Below are positions 7,409 to 15,890 of a DNA stretch of 64,000 bases, one piece after another. Position numbers and translations under genes: made by a program. Every line of letters starts with the position of its first letter. The first letter of the stretch is position 1. Source of the stretch: Peptostreptococcus faecalis (GTDB lineage: Bacteria; Bacillota; Clostridia; Peptostreptococcales; Peptostreptococcaceae); NCBI RefSeq assembly GCF_900240845.1, contig NZ_OERU01000001.1:124001-188000 (forward strand). Reading direction: 5' to 3'. The notes under the pieces are model-generated. The model saw only the letters and a program-made list of their open reading frames with translations. It ran no database searches and was not told the DNA's origin.

Positions 7409-7450
7409 CACAAAAAGAAGGGCAACTACCCAGCCACCCTACTTTTTGTG
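7409..7450 (-). ncRNA. Stem-loop of a possible antitoxin RNA
   Basis: CACAAAAAG (7409-7417) pairs with CTTTTTGTG (7442-7450), with AGGG/CCCT extending the stem. On the minus strand a perfect TATAAT lies just upstream (near 7457-7462), so a short RNA could run left toward the toxin-like ORF. The loop side resembles the stem-loop at 45692-45727 (CTGG, TAG, then CTTCTTTTT on the minus strand). Confidence 0.35.
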
Positions 7451-7515
7451 AAATATAATTATAATAATATTTTAGGAAATTTTGTCATATTAATATTAAC
7501 ATATTGAAAACGTTT

Positions 7516-8460
7516 TTACAAGTATGCATTCACAGCAACTTTTGCACTTTCAAATCTATCTTTATATTGTTTACCACCAACATACATTATATTATAATCT
7601 TTCTTAGTCCTAGTGCCATCATCTCTATAGCATTTAACTTTATGTTTACTAGCTATAAGTTCTGCAATAGGCTTATCTCCGTCACCATAATATAATACTA
7701 TTTTAGGTCTATTATCTATACCCTTACAATAAGCTGCACTTACATATCCAATCTTAGGTATTTTATACCATGCATTATTGTATTCATCTCTTGCTACAGC
7801 TTCAACATAAATAATTGAACCATCATTATAAGCATTAACTACCTTAGCATTTGCACTCGGCTGACTTCTTACGTTTAGAGTCTCACCTTTACCAACGCTA
7901 ACTTGTACAGAGTAATTTGCTTTTACTTCTGGTTTATTTAAGATGTTGTTAATTATTGTTTTTTGTCCGTTTAGTTCCTCATTTATCATATTTAAAAATC
8001 TTTGCCAACCTAAATCAAGTGTTTTATGAGGGCAATATTTACCACTTTGCTTTTGGTGGGTTTCAACACGATCTATTCCCCATCCGTATTTTTTAAGTGT
8101 AGCAGCAACATATTTAGCTGCATTTCTTTCAGCTTTTGCAAACTCTAAAGCATTTCCAGTAGACTTTGCTATCTCAATACCTATATAATTTCTATTGCCA
8201 TATGTAGCACCACAGTGCCATGTATTACGATTAAATGGTACATTTTCATAAATTGCTATATCATCTACAACAGAATGAAAGCTTGTCCAATTAGAATTTC
8301 CAACCATATAAGAGCTTTCTGCTTTTGCTGTAGCTTTATTATAAGTATTATGCACTACTATCTTTTTAGGGGTCATTGCATAGGTTTGTTTCTTTCCCTT
8401 ATTCCAAGAAGGAACAGGGAAATCATATATTGGTACTCCCCTAACTCTTAATCCATTCAT
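7516..8460 (-). CDS. Endolysin: N-acetylmuramoyl-L-alanine amidase with SH3 domain
   Basis: The protein has 314 residues. Residues 1-155 form an Amidase_2 domain with zinc-ligand candidates in VVHNT, the HQKQ segment and CPHKT, cutting the amide bond between MurNAc and L-Ala. Residues 180-245 form a bacterial SH3 domain (LNVRSQPS motif, WYKIPKIGYV) for wall binding. The last 65 residues form a third small domain (IVLYYGDGDKPIAELIASKH onward) that was not firmly identified. No signal peptide is present, so release depends on the adjacent holin. It is the last gene of the late operon. Confidence 0.92.
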   Translation of the reverse strand: MNGLRVRGVPIYDFPVPSWNKGKKQTYAMTPKKIVVHNTYNKATAKAESSYMVGNSNWTSFHSVVDDIAIYENVPFNRNTWHCGATYGNRNYIGIEIAKSTGNALEFAKAERNAAKYVAATLKKYGWGIDRVETHQKQSGKYCPHKTLDLGWQRFLNMINEELNGQKTIINNILNKPEVKANYSVQVSVGKGETLNVRSQPSANAKVVNAYNDGSIIYVEAVARDEYNNAWYKIPKIGYVSAAYCKGIDNRPKIVLYYGDGDKPIAELIASKHKVKCYRDDGTRTKKDYNIMYVGGKQYKDRFESAKVAVNAYL

Positions 8461-8465
8461 ATTAT

Positions 8466-8834
8466 CTATCCTTTCATGCTATCTAACATCTTCTTATCTT
8501 CTTCAGATAATCCTCCATCTTCTTCAAATGAATTTTCTTCTATATTTTTTTCATATAAAGCTTGGTCAAATTTAATTGTTTTATTAGTTGGATTATCAAT
8601 AAATTGTCTGAATGTCTGATGAAGTCCAGTACTAGCTAATCCACTTATAGCTCCCATAGTAATTGTATCTATGCTTATCTCTTTAGATATTATAGAGCAT
8701 GCTACAGCTCCTATTATCCCTAATATTAAAGGTATATATTTATTATTGATTGGTAATATATTTTTTATCATAAAACCAACTACTAAGCAAAATACCAATG
8801 TTCCCATGTCAATGTAGTTCATTAATTCTATCAT
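8466..8834 (-). CDS. Phage holin
   Basis: This 122-residue protein has three hydrophobic segments in the first 75 residues (about 10-28, 33-50 and 58-74) and an acidic, charged tail (EEDGGLSEEDKKML). That topology, and its place directly before the endolysin, fit the phage_holin_5_2 family. It forms the membrane hole that lets the amidase reach the wall. It overlaps the preceding gene by 1 nt. Confidence 0.85.
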   Translation of the reverse strand: MIELMNYIDMGTLVFCLVVGFMIKNILPINNKYIPLILGIIGAVACSIISKEISIDTITMGAISGLASTGLHQTFRQFIDNPTNKTIKFDQALYEKNIEENSFEEDGGLSEEDKKMLDSMKG

Positions 8835-9151
8835 TATCTATTCTCCTTTAATTCTTCTATATCTTTTTCTACTGTACCTATTCTGTGTTCGTGATTTTCA
8901 ATTTTTATAATAGCTTCATCTATCTGCTCACCATGTTTATCAAGCCTTCTATTTTGAACTGTATCTGCGTCCTTACTCCTCAATAATTCAGTGTTTAGTT
9001 CATAGAAATTATTATTTAGTTTTGTAACTTCTCCTCTTAATTCCTTTACAGGTTTTTTAAGGGTTTCACCTATTGATATTAGCCCTACTATAATGGGAAT
9101 TGCTACAGTAACTATCTTAATTATTAGAAAATATATTTGTTGTTCACTCAA
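8834..9151 (-). CDS. Lysis-module membrane-anchored coiled-coil protein
   Basis: This 105-residue protein has an N-terminal membrane helix (residues 7-27) and a long charged coiled coil to the end. It sits just before the holin and overlaps it, like the haemolysin XhlA-type or holin-accessory genes of PBSX-like phages, although XhlA has its membrane segment at the other end. It may modulate holin timing. Confidence 0.6.
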   Translation of the reverse strand: MSEQQIYFLIIKIVTVAIPIIVGLISIGETLKKPVKELRGEVTKLNNNFYELNTELLRSKDADTVQNRRLDKHGEQIDEAIIKIENHEHRIGTVEKDIEELKENR

Positions 9152-9226
9152 ATAATCACCTTCTTTTTATAATAAAAGGGCGATTTGCTCACCCTCTGAA
9201 ACCATTGAAATTTCAATATTTAACAA

Positions 9227-9309
9227 CCTTCATAAATCGATTTTAAGAGCCTGTATTTTTGTATTGATACTAAGCGTAGTTAGCTTTGCTCATAATCGAT
9301 TTACGAAGG
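9227..9309. repeat. 16-bp inverted repeat between tail and lysis genes
   Basis: CCTTCATAAATCGATT (9227-9242) and AATCGATTTACGAAGG (9294-9309) pair with one mismatch around a 51-nt loop. The 170-nt gap also holds a TTGAAATTTCAA palindrome. No T-run follows on either strand, so it may be an mRNA structure between late-gene segments and not a terminator. Confidence 0.5.
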
Positions 9310-9320
9310 TCATTATTTTA

Positions 9321-9449
9321 CTACTCTGTTACTAATCTTTCTAATCCAGTCCCAATTAAAAGTTCTTTCACTTCTTCTTTCAATTCTACTGGGACTTGAC
9401 TGTAAGTTCTGTATCCGTGTACGATACAAGTTACATAACACATTGCCAT
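9321..9449 (-). CDS. CD1375-family small phage protein
   Basis: The 42-residue frame from ATG 9449 matches the CD1375 family by the pattern C-Y-V-x-L/I-V-x-x-G-x-R-T-Y-x-x-V-P and an L/EEVKELL end. An ideal AAAGGAGGTG site sits 7 nt upstream, so this start is preferred. A longer in-frame start at ATG 9524 also has a ribosome-binding site (GGGAGAA). It would add a basic, hydrophobic 25-residue extension (MKDLINKIRFFFLLLKLAAK), so two products are possible. Such genes sit between tail fibre and holin genes in C. difficile phages. Role unknown. Confidence 0.7.
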   Translation of the reverse strand: MAMCYVTCIVHGYRTYSQVPVELKEEVKELLIGTGLERLVTE

Positions 9450-9526
9450 ATCTCTTTCACCTCCTTTCGCTGCTAATTTTAGTAATAAAAAAAAGAACCT
9501 AATCTTATTAATTAAATCCTTCATAA

Positions 9527-9889
9527 TTATTCTCCCTTTAATTTGTCTATTTTTTCGTTCAATTCTACTATTGCAAGTGAATATTGTAATTCCATTTGCT
9601 TTATTTTTTCTTCTAACTCTTTTTCTCTTTGCTGCTCTTTCTCTTTTTCTTTTTCAGCTTGTTCCTGCTGTTCTTTCTGTTTTTCTTCTCTATCTTTTAA
9701 ATAATTTTCTACGATTTCAATGTCTGTAGAGCCTGTAAATCCTTCTGCTTTGATATCTTCTAAAAACACAACTTCAGCATCCTCTATTAATACCAACGTT
9801 TTGTCTTTAGATGCTGGGTATGCATCAAACCATATTTCTTTATCTAAACCTTTTAAGGTTTCTTTTCTGTCCCATATTTTTATTTTCAT
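9527..9889 (-). CDS. Phage protein with C-terminal coiled coil
   Basis: This 120-residue protein has a small folded N-terminal part (residues 1-60) and a long Glu/Lys/Gln coiled coil (residues 66-120). It lies directly after the tail-fibre-like gene and is probably a tail fibre assembly or attachment protein. No known family was recognised with confidence. Confidence 0.6.
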   Translation of the reverse strand: MKIKIWDRKETLKGLDKEIWFDAYPASKDKTLVLIEDAEVVFLEDIKAEGFTGSTDIEIVENYLKDREEKQKEQQEQAEKEKEKEQQREKELEEKIKQMELQYSLAIVELNEKIDKLKGE

Positions 9890-9902
9890 ATCTTAAGCTC
9901 CT

Positions 9903-11006
9903 TTATATTTTATATCTAAAAACCCCTTCTTTACCTAACGACCATACTCCGCCTTCATATATTACTGGAAACACACTTCCACCTGTTAATTTGGTTTGTT
10001 TTATCGGAAGTTTATGGTATGTATCAGTTTTTTTATTGTATAACGTTATACTGCTTTCAATAGCATCTAGCATGTATAACTTGTAATACTCATACTCAAC
10101 ACAAGGCTCCCAAATAATGTGTTCAGACAGATCTTTGCTTGTAGCGACATTTTCTTCATCATATATCACTCCATTATTTTTATAATACAGTTTATCTTTA
10201 TGACTTGTAACGCCTTCAATATTCTTACTAGTGCCTTCAAATAACAACTCTGCTTTTTTATCACCTAAAAGACTCACCTTATATGCTTTGTTCTCACTAA
10301 TTACAATAGCTTCTTTTTTGAGTTTATTAAAGTATACTATCCTCCCGTCTTTATATATGCCCGTTGATACACCTGTTTTTGTTTTAACATTATAAAGAGT
10401 TTCTGCACTGTTTAATAAAAAATTTTCTCCAGTAGAAGCTATTAAACCTAAAACTCTCCAAAAATATTTGTTGTTCGTTTCGATCACTTCCCTAGTTTTT
10501 GTAGTTAGATTTACCCGAAATACACTGTGTTTTCCATCACCATAAGCATTATCCGCTGTGCAATATACAATTTCATCTTTATAAAACAGAGGTGTTCCGC
10601 TTATTCCACCGTATCGAGATACATCAATTCCACTTACAGGATTCCAGTACCATTTATTTTTTTTAATAGGCTTTTTTATGTCAGATGTGTACATTCCTGT
10701 TGCAGTGTATGTTGTATTAGTTCCACCATTGACTTTTGCACTTCCGATACTAACAAATGTCATTACTTTCCCTTCTTCATTAAATGCCCCGTACCCCATA
10801 TCTGCATTTTTAGGAAGTATTAATTCATATTCCCCGCTTTTAACTAGTACAACTTCATTCTCTTTCAAAAACTGTTCTACATCTTTCAATGTGCTAGTAT
10901 TAACATCTTTATCAAGTTTATTAATTTCTCCAGTTACGACACCTAAAGTAATCTTAAATTTATCTAGTAGCTTACCATATACTTTCCTTCTAAATCTTAT
11001 AAACAT
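9903..11006 (-). CDS. Putative tail fibre / receptor-binding protein
   Basis: The protein has 367 residues. After a short N-terminal part, residues 95-367 are a run of beta-rich repeats with aromatic and Gly turns (LFYKDEIVYC, KDGRIVYFNK, HKDKLYYKNN, YEGGVWSLGKEG) that suggest a beta-propeller. At the end of a baseplate operon this is where host-range proteins lie. The start overlaps the previous stop (TAATG), so the two are coupled. Confidence 0.6.
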   Translation of the reverse strand: MFIRFRRKVYGKLLDKFKITLGVVTGEINKLDKDVNTSTLKDVEQFLKENEVVLVKSGEYELILPKNADMGYGAFNEEGKVMTFVSIGSAKVNGGTNTTYTATGMYTSDIKKPIKKNKWYWNPVSGIDVSRYGGISGTPLFYKDEIVYCTADNAYGDGKHSVFRVNLTTKTREVIETNNKYFWRVLGLIASTGENFLLNSAETLYNVKTKTGVSTGIYKDGRIVYFNKLKKEAIVISENKAYKVSLLGDKKAELLFEGTSKNIEGVTSHKDKLYYKNNGVIYDEENVATSKDLSEHIIWEPCVEYEYYKLYMLDAIESSITLYNKKTDTYHKLPIKQTKLTGGSVFPVIYEGGVWSLGKEGVFRYKI

Positions 11007-11428
11007 TACTCAACCTCGCTTTCAATGGCTTTTATATCCTCACCAAGTAACTTAGCAAATTCAATGTTATTAGCATTTAGTAGTTCTGCTTCTCCAGTGA
11101 TTTCCATATTAAGTTTATTTATATCATCTCTGTTGAGCTGTATAGATTGCTTTAGTTTGCCCAGGACAATATCAAGCTTTTCATCTGCCCATGTTGTAAC
11201 AGTTATTTTTAAGTCTGTTAACTCAATATTTTTTAGCTTGTCCCAAATATAAGACAAATAAGCTGATACAGTCTTTTTCTCTATATCTTCTATTTCAATT
11301 TCTTCCAAATTGCCTATTGCTTCTTTTATTTTTGTGGTGTCATTTATTCCGTTTTCTATTTCATCTAAATTTTTATTATATTCATCAATAAAATACGCAT
11401 CTGTCTTTTTAGGTCTCGTTAATTTCAT
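11006..11428 (-). CDS. Phage tail/baseplate-associated protein
   Basis: This 140-residue acidic, mostly helical protein lies between the DUF2313 baseplate protein and the tail-fibre-like gene. The opening KLTRPKKTDAYFIDEYNKN resembles the start of Firmicute tail-fibre proteins, which attach to the baseplate there. It may be the fibre stalk or attachment subunit. The inference rests on position. Confidence 0.55.
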   Translation of the reverse strand: MKLTRPKKTDAYFIDEYNKNLDEIENGINDTTKIKEAIGNLEEIEIEDIEKKTVSAYLSYIWDKLKNIELTDLKITVTTWADEKLDIVLGKLKQSIQLNRDDINKLNMEITGEAELLNANNIEFAKLLGEDIKAIESEVE

Positions 11429-12012
11429 ATACCTAACCTCTCTTTCATCTTTTCTACTGGCATCTCTCTTAGTTCTTCATGAGTAAAGTGTGATAATTGT
11501 TCATGTGTAAACTGTGCCAGTATTTCGTGCGTGTTATAAAGAAGTATTGCATCATATGTAATATTAAGTGGCAATATATTTTCCATTAAATCTACTACTG
11601 CTGCTAATTGGTGTTTTACTCCTAAATTAATTTTACATACTGCGTGTTTTTTAATATAGTCTATATTAAAAGTATAATTATCGCTCCCTACAAGGTCTTC
11701 AAGTAGCTTTCTTACTCTTTTTTCTGTGTATGGTCTAGACCCAGTATATTTAGTTGATATTGTAAAGCGCCTATCATCAAGTGTATAAGATGAGTTTACT
11801 TTTATTTTCATCATCTTTTCCCACCTTGAGCAACCTTCATTATCTAAGCTAAAGAAAAATCTATTTTTATAAATGCTTTCAAGCCTTTTCATAATAAGCC
11901 TACATTCCTTGTCATAAGCTACAGAGAGTGCTTGAAATTCAGATATATTAGAGTATACTTTTGGGGGATATATTATTGATGTTGGATTATATTCGCTACT
12001 TGTAGTTATCAT
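11425..12012 (-). CDS. Baseplate protein, XkdU/YmfQ (DUF2313) family
   Basis: The protein has 195 residues from ATG 12012, which is preferred because AGGAG lies 9 nt upstream. An ATG 9 nt earlier falls inside that site. Features typical of DUF2313 are the YDKECRLIMKRL helix and the DNEGCSRWEKMMKI segment. It is a late-added baseplate wedge component in Mu/PBSX-type tails. It overlaps the baseplate J gene by 17 nt. Confidence 0.8.
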   Translation of the reverse strand: MITTSSEYNPTSIIYPPKVYSNISEFQALSVAYDKECRLIMKRLESIYKNRFFFSLDNEGCSRWEKMMKIKVNSSYTLDDRRFTISTKYTGSRPYTEKRVRKLLEDLVGSDNYTFNIDYIKKHAVCKINLGVKHQLAAVVDLMENILPLNITYDAILLYNTHEILAQFTHEQLSHFTHEELREMPVEKMKERLGI

Positions 12013-13081
12013 ATTTAACATCTCCTAGTATCGGTATGCTTCTTTTATTAACTGTGTAATTTCTTTCTAATCCATTAATTGTAGTTGATGATACATCTAT
12101 TATCCCATTTAGTGATAATAACTTATTTTCTATCTTAGATATTCTAACAACTAAGCTTTCTTCATTATCGCCCCACTCCATTCTAAGCTCTTGCAGGTAT
12201 TCTTCAATAGATTCCTTCACATCTTCTAATAAATCTACACCATCTTTTATATCAAGCTTTGTACTGATATTTACAGTTTCTTTTCCTACAGGATATACTT
12301 TTACTTTATGACCTATTGGAGCAAGTCCAACACCTTCGCCATCTTGTGTTGGGTCAATAGCTTCTTGTATTGCCAAAACCATATCGTCATCTGCTTTTTT
12401 AAATGTATTATCAAGTACCACGATTTCTACATTTTCACCATCTACAGTTCTTCTAAATGTTCTAACTCCACCTATATTGTCAAATTCTAGTATCTTATCT
12501 CTATAATCTGCTCTATTCCCTCCAAAGGCTTGATAGTTTAAACTCTCAATATATCTAAATCTTAAATCTTCTAAGGTTTCTTGTTCTCTACCATCTTTTA
12601 CAATTTCAACTATTCTTGCAAACTTTAAACCTCCTATATCTTCAATTGGTGTCATATCTCCAATTATTTCAATATGTCCAGTTTCTTCGGCTATAAGGTG
12701 GTATTTATATATTTCTTTTTGTTCTGTTTCTTCTTTTTCTTCGTCTAAACTTTCAATCACTCTAAAGTTTCTTGTATCACAGTTAAACCTTGCACCTATC
12801 TCAATATCTCTATTAAACTCTCCTATCACATATCCTTGTGTAGCTTCTTTAGGATATATCTTTCTATCTCTACAAAAACTCACTAAATTATTGTAACTAC
12901 AAGTGTCTGGGAATATTTCCTCATTCATCATATCAATTTCAGAGTTAAGTGAAAGAAGTTCAGGCACAATCATAGCAGTTGATTGATATATAAGGCTTGT
13001 TTCTCTTTTATCAAAGCTATCATCAATATTTGATAACATTCTATCCATTATTCCATCAAAAGAATATTCGTTATTTATCAT
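11996..13081 (-). CDS. xkdT: Baseplate J-like protein (XkdT)
   Basis: This 361-residue protein belongs to the baseplate J family (P2 gpJ / Mu gp47 / XkdT), the wedge protein of contractile tails. The segment GGNRADYRDKILEFDNIGGV and the later IVVLDNTFKKADDDMVLAIQ are characteristic. It overlaps both neighbours, as usual in compact baseplate operons. Confidence 0.9.
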   Translation of the reverse strand: MINNEYSFDGIMDRMLSNIDDSFDKRETSLIYQSTAMIVPELLSLNSEIDMMNEEIFPDTCSYNNLVSFCRDRKIYPKEATQGYVIGEFNRDIEIGARFNCDTRNFRVIESLDEEKEETEQKEIYKYHLIAEETGHIEIIGDMTPIEDIGGLKFARIVEIVKDGREQETLEDLRFRYIESLNYQAFGGNRADYRDKILEFDNIGGVRTFRRTVDGENVEIVVLDNTFKKADDDMVLAIQEAIDPTQDGEGVGLAPIGHKVKVYPVGKETVNISTKLDIKDGVDLLEDVKESIEEYLQELRMEWGDNEESLVVRISKIENKLLSLNGIIDVSSTTINGLERNYTVNKRSIPILGDVKYDNYK

Positions 13082-13502
13082 CTATAATCTTCACCTCCTC
13101 TTTAACTGCAACTTCTCCAATGTTTGATATAACAGTTGCTGAAAACTCATATACTCCACGCTTAACTCTTTTTAAATTCATATCTTCGACTGCCTCAATT
13201 CTATCATCTGCTAATATACATTCTCTAATTAAACGCACTAGAGTAGATTCAATTAGAGCAGGATCTTTTCCATATAGGTCATATAGTTCAATCCCTACAT
13301 CATCACTCATTGTATGTGAGCTGTATCTTTCAGTTTGGAGTATAAAAAAAATGGCTTGTTTGACTGAGTCTACTCCGTCAACATAACCACCTATTGTTCC
13401 ATCATCACGTATTTTATAATCTTTATTTTGATAAGCTTTCTTTTCGCTGTTATCAATCAGTGATTCAAACTGTTCTTGTGTTATTCCTGTTTTTGGTATC
13501 AT
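13071..13502 (-). CDS. Baseplate wedge protein, XkdS (DUF2634/gp25-like)
   Basis: This 143-residue protein matches XkdS by size, position before baseplate J, and the GGYVDGVDSVKQAIFFILQT and YDLYGKDPALIESTLVRLIR segments. In T4-like logic it corresponds to gp25, the sheath initiator on the wedge. It overlaps XkdR upstream by 4 nt. Confidence 0.82.
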   Translation of the reverse strand: MIPKTGITQEQFESLIDNSEKKAYQNKDYKIRDDGTIGGYVDGVDSVKQAIFFILQTERYSSHTMSDDVGIELYDLYGKDPALIESTLVRLIRECILADDRIEAVEDMNLKRVKRGVYEFSATVISNIGEVAVKEEVKIIDDK

Positions 13503-13804
13503 AACTTTTTCACCTTCCCAAAAACTAAGTATTGTTGTCCCCCTTGAAACATTCCAAGTGCTACAATATCACCTTTTTTAAGAGAGTGCTTAGCCTTTCC
13601 ACTTTTGCCATCTACAGTGACTGGAAACTCCCCTATTGCACTCTCCAGCATAAAGAGTTGAACTGGCTTAAGTGTTAGCTTTTCAGTTACTTTTATTTCT
13701 ATAGGTGATGTATTTACAACTTCACCTATTCTGTAGTCTGCAAAGTCATAGTTATCCAGCAGGGGAATTACTGCTTCTCTAATAGGTCTTACAATATTTG
13801 CCAT
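13499..13804 (-). CDS. Tail/baseplate protein XkdR (DUF2577)
   Basis: This 101-residue protein is recognised as DUF2577 by its small OB-like fold pattern, the segment GEVVNTSPIEIKVTEKLTL and the C-terminal GDIVALGMFQGGQQYLVFGK. It is part of the baseplate hub region, directly after the hub/hydrolase gene. A strong AGGAGGTG site precedes it. Confidence 0.82.
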   Translation of the reverse strand: MANIVRPIREAVIPLLDNYDFADYRIGEVVNTSPIEIKVTEKLTLKPVQLFMLESAIGEFPVTVDGKSGKAKHSLKKGDIVALGMFQGGQQYLVFGKVKKL

Positions 13805-13815
13805 TTCATCACCTC

Positions 13816-15879
13816 CTACATAATTCCATATCCTGTTATTTTAGACTGCCCTACGTAGTAAGTATGCCTTGCAACATTAAGCTTAGACCCTGAATTACCT
13901 TCTATAGTAGTTATCTTACTTCCGTCTACTCTTTCCACTATCCCGACATGGTCTATCCTAAGTGACCCTGCACGACCAGAGCCGTTGTAAAAGAATATTA
14001 TATCGCCTGATTTTGGTGTGTAATTTCTCGCCGCATCCAAATGTTTTGCTTTCCCTTTACTTTGAAAACTAGAAAACATTGACCTTGTGCTTGAGGTGTC
14101 AGGAACAGGCATATTGCCTGCTTTTTTCATGCAAAATGCTGTGAAATCTGCACACCATAATCCTGATGTCATTCTTCCAAGCTTACTCATTTGCGAATAG
14201 CTTTTTCCAACGTGCTTTCTAGCCTCCTCTACGTGAGGTGGGGTAGCTCCACTACTGCCACTTGTAGATCCGTTGTAATTAGGATTACTTATTACTGTAT
14301 ACATCTTGCTTTTAGCTTCTGCTACACTTGATACTCCTGTTCCTATTAGAGAGTCTCTCCATTCTACGCCTGTGTACTGTTTGTACCAAGCCTTTAAATC
14401 TCTAACATATTGAGCTGTATTGTTTTCGCTAGGTGGTGCCCAAGGGTATACGATTGACGAAATGCTTTTTCTTCCTTTTTGATATATATAAACCACTCCA
14501 AGTAGTCTAAATAACCTCTCTATGCCTATTTCTTTACTAGGATATTTTGCATATTTACCCATATTAGGATAATCAGGATCTCCAGTTATACCACCAAAGT
14601 TATTTCTAACTCTTGCAGAGTAACTATTAATAGTTCCACCCTCGGTACACTCTTTTTTAGTTATAAGTGCCGCTAACATTGGATTGACTCCAAATGCATT
14701 ACCGCATTTTAAGTAATATGACCCATGTCCGCTTAAATAACCATTAAGTACTTTGTTGAGCATTTCTTCGGTAATACCATGACCCCAGTCCTTTGCTGCG
14801 GTTTCTCTTTTTTCTTTAGCCGCAAAACTGTCGGGTGTTTCAGTCCCGTCATTCCCTTGCTTGCTTTCTCCTTGTACACCTCTTGTAGATACAAATTCGC
14901 CGCCGATTAATTCTAAATCCATTGAATAAAGTCCATCCTCAACTCTGTGAGTGACAGCATCAACAACCATGTTCATATCTACAACCATGTCGCCTAAATC
15001 AAGAGATACAACGATAACCGCACCTGCAACAACCTCAACTGCTCCCATTGCACCTTTTATTTTTAAAGTTTTAGTTTTTGAGTTGTAATGATGTAGCAAC
15101 TTTTTCTTTTGGTCAATTGACGCCCAACCATTATTAGTTTTTTCAACTAATTCAAGTAGCCCCCATTTCGCAATGCTTGCCTCATCTTTTTCAGCGTCAC
15201 GAACTGTCATACCTGTTGTACTACTCTTATACTCCAATACAACAGAGTTATAAGTTTGCTTGTCAATCGTGCTTTCATAGTCAAAATCGGTTATGCTGGA
15301 GCTGTTTATTACAACGTTTCTAAACATATCTTTGAGAGGGCAAAGAGTCAATTTGCCGAATCTATCATATAGGATAAATATTTCTCCAGTTTCCTGCGTT
15401 GTCATTTCAATTGCTTGCATTATTACATCAAATAAGCTTCCATTTTCTTTTGTTAAAGATGGTATTTTGTAATTGCTATCTCTAATAACACCTACATTAA
15501 GCCTTCTATCATTGGCAATCATCTTTACGATTTCGCCTACTGATTTGCCAATAAAGCCTACACTATCTTTAGTTTTAAGATATCTTAGTTGGTCATAACA
15601 AGTGTATTTAACTATTCCATCTGCACTTCTATTTTTTGTAAATATAAAACCAAAAAACATCCATGTTTTAGATATCCTAACCCTTACAGCGTCACCTTCT
15701 TCAAACTCAATTTTACCGTCATCCTCTTGAGCAATTGAAAAGGTACACTTACCTGCCACACCTTTTCTTTCCCAAGCAATTTCCAATCCACTAAGTGCGT
15801 TAACTACGTAAGTAGTTTGATTATGCGTGATATGGACATCACAATTATAAGAGTGTATATCTTTATTATCTGCTGTCAC
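13816..15879 (-). CDS. xkdQ: Tail hub protein XkdQ fused to two peptidoglycan-hydrolase domains
   Basis: The protein has 687 residues and starts at GTG 15879 (site GGTGGTGA). Residues 1-330 are the XkdQ/gpD-like hub domain (ERKGVAGKCTFSIAQEDDG, FDYESTIDKQTYNSVVLEYK). Residues 365-500 resemble a glucosaminidase/lysozyme-like domain (NPMLAALITKKEC, RVRNNFGGITGD). Residues 545-687 are a CHAP-type endopeptidase with Cys in LWCADFTAF, His in IDHVGIVE and a later EGN. It would open the wall during DNA injection. Hub and lysin are often separate genes, so this is a large fusion. Confidence 0.88.
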   Translation of the reverse strand: MTADNKDIHSYNCDVHITHNQTTYVVNALSGLEIAWERKGVAGKCTFSIAQEDDGKIEFEEGDAVRVRISKTWMFFGFIFTKNRSADGIVKYTCYDQLRYLKTKDSVGFIGKSVGEIVKMIANDRRLNVGVIRDSNYKIPSLTKENGSLFDVIMQAIEMTTQETGEIFILYDRFGKLTLCPLKDMFRNVVINSSSITDFDYESTIDKQTYNSVVLEYKSSTTGMTVRDAEKDEASIAKWGLLELVEKTNNGWASIDQKKKLLHHYNSKTKTLKIKGAMGAVEVVAGAVIVVSLDLGDMVVDMNMVVDAVTHRVEDGLYSMDLELIGGEFVSTRGVQGESKQGNDGTETPDSFAAKEKRETAAKDWGHGITEEMLNKVLNGYLSGHGSYYLKCGNAFGVNPMLAALITKKECTEGGTINSYSARVRNNFGGITGDPDYPNMGKYAKYPSKEIGIERLFRLLGVVYIYQKGRKSISSIVYPWAPPSENNTAQYVRDLKAWYKQYTGVEWRDSLIGTGVSSVAEAKSKMYTVISNPNYNGSTSGSSGATPPHVEEARKHVGKSYSQMSKLGRMTSGLWCADFTAFCMKKAGNMPVPDTSSTRSMFSSFQSKGKAKHLDAARNYTPKSGDIIFFYNGSGRAGSLRIDHVGIVERVDGSKITTIEGNSGSKLNVARHTYYVGQSKITGYGIM

Positions 15880-15890
15880 AATATCACCAC

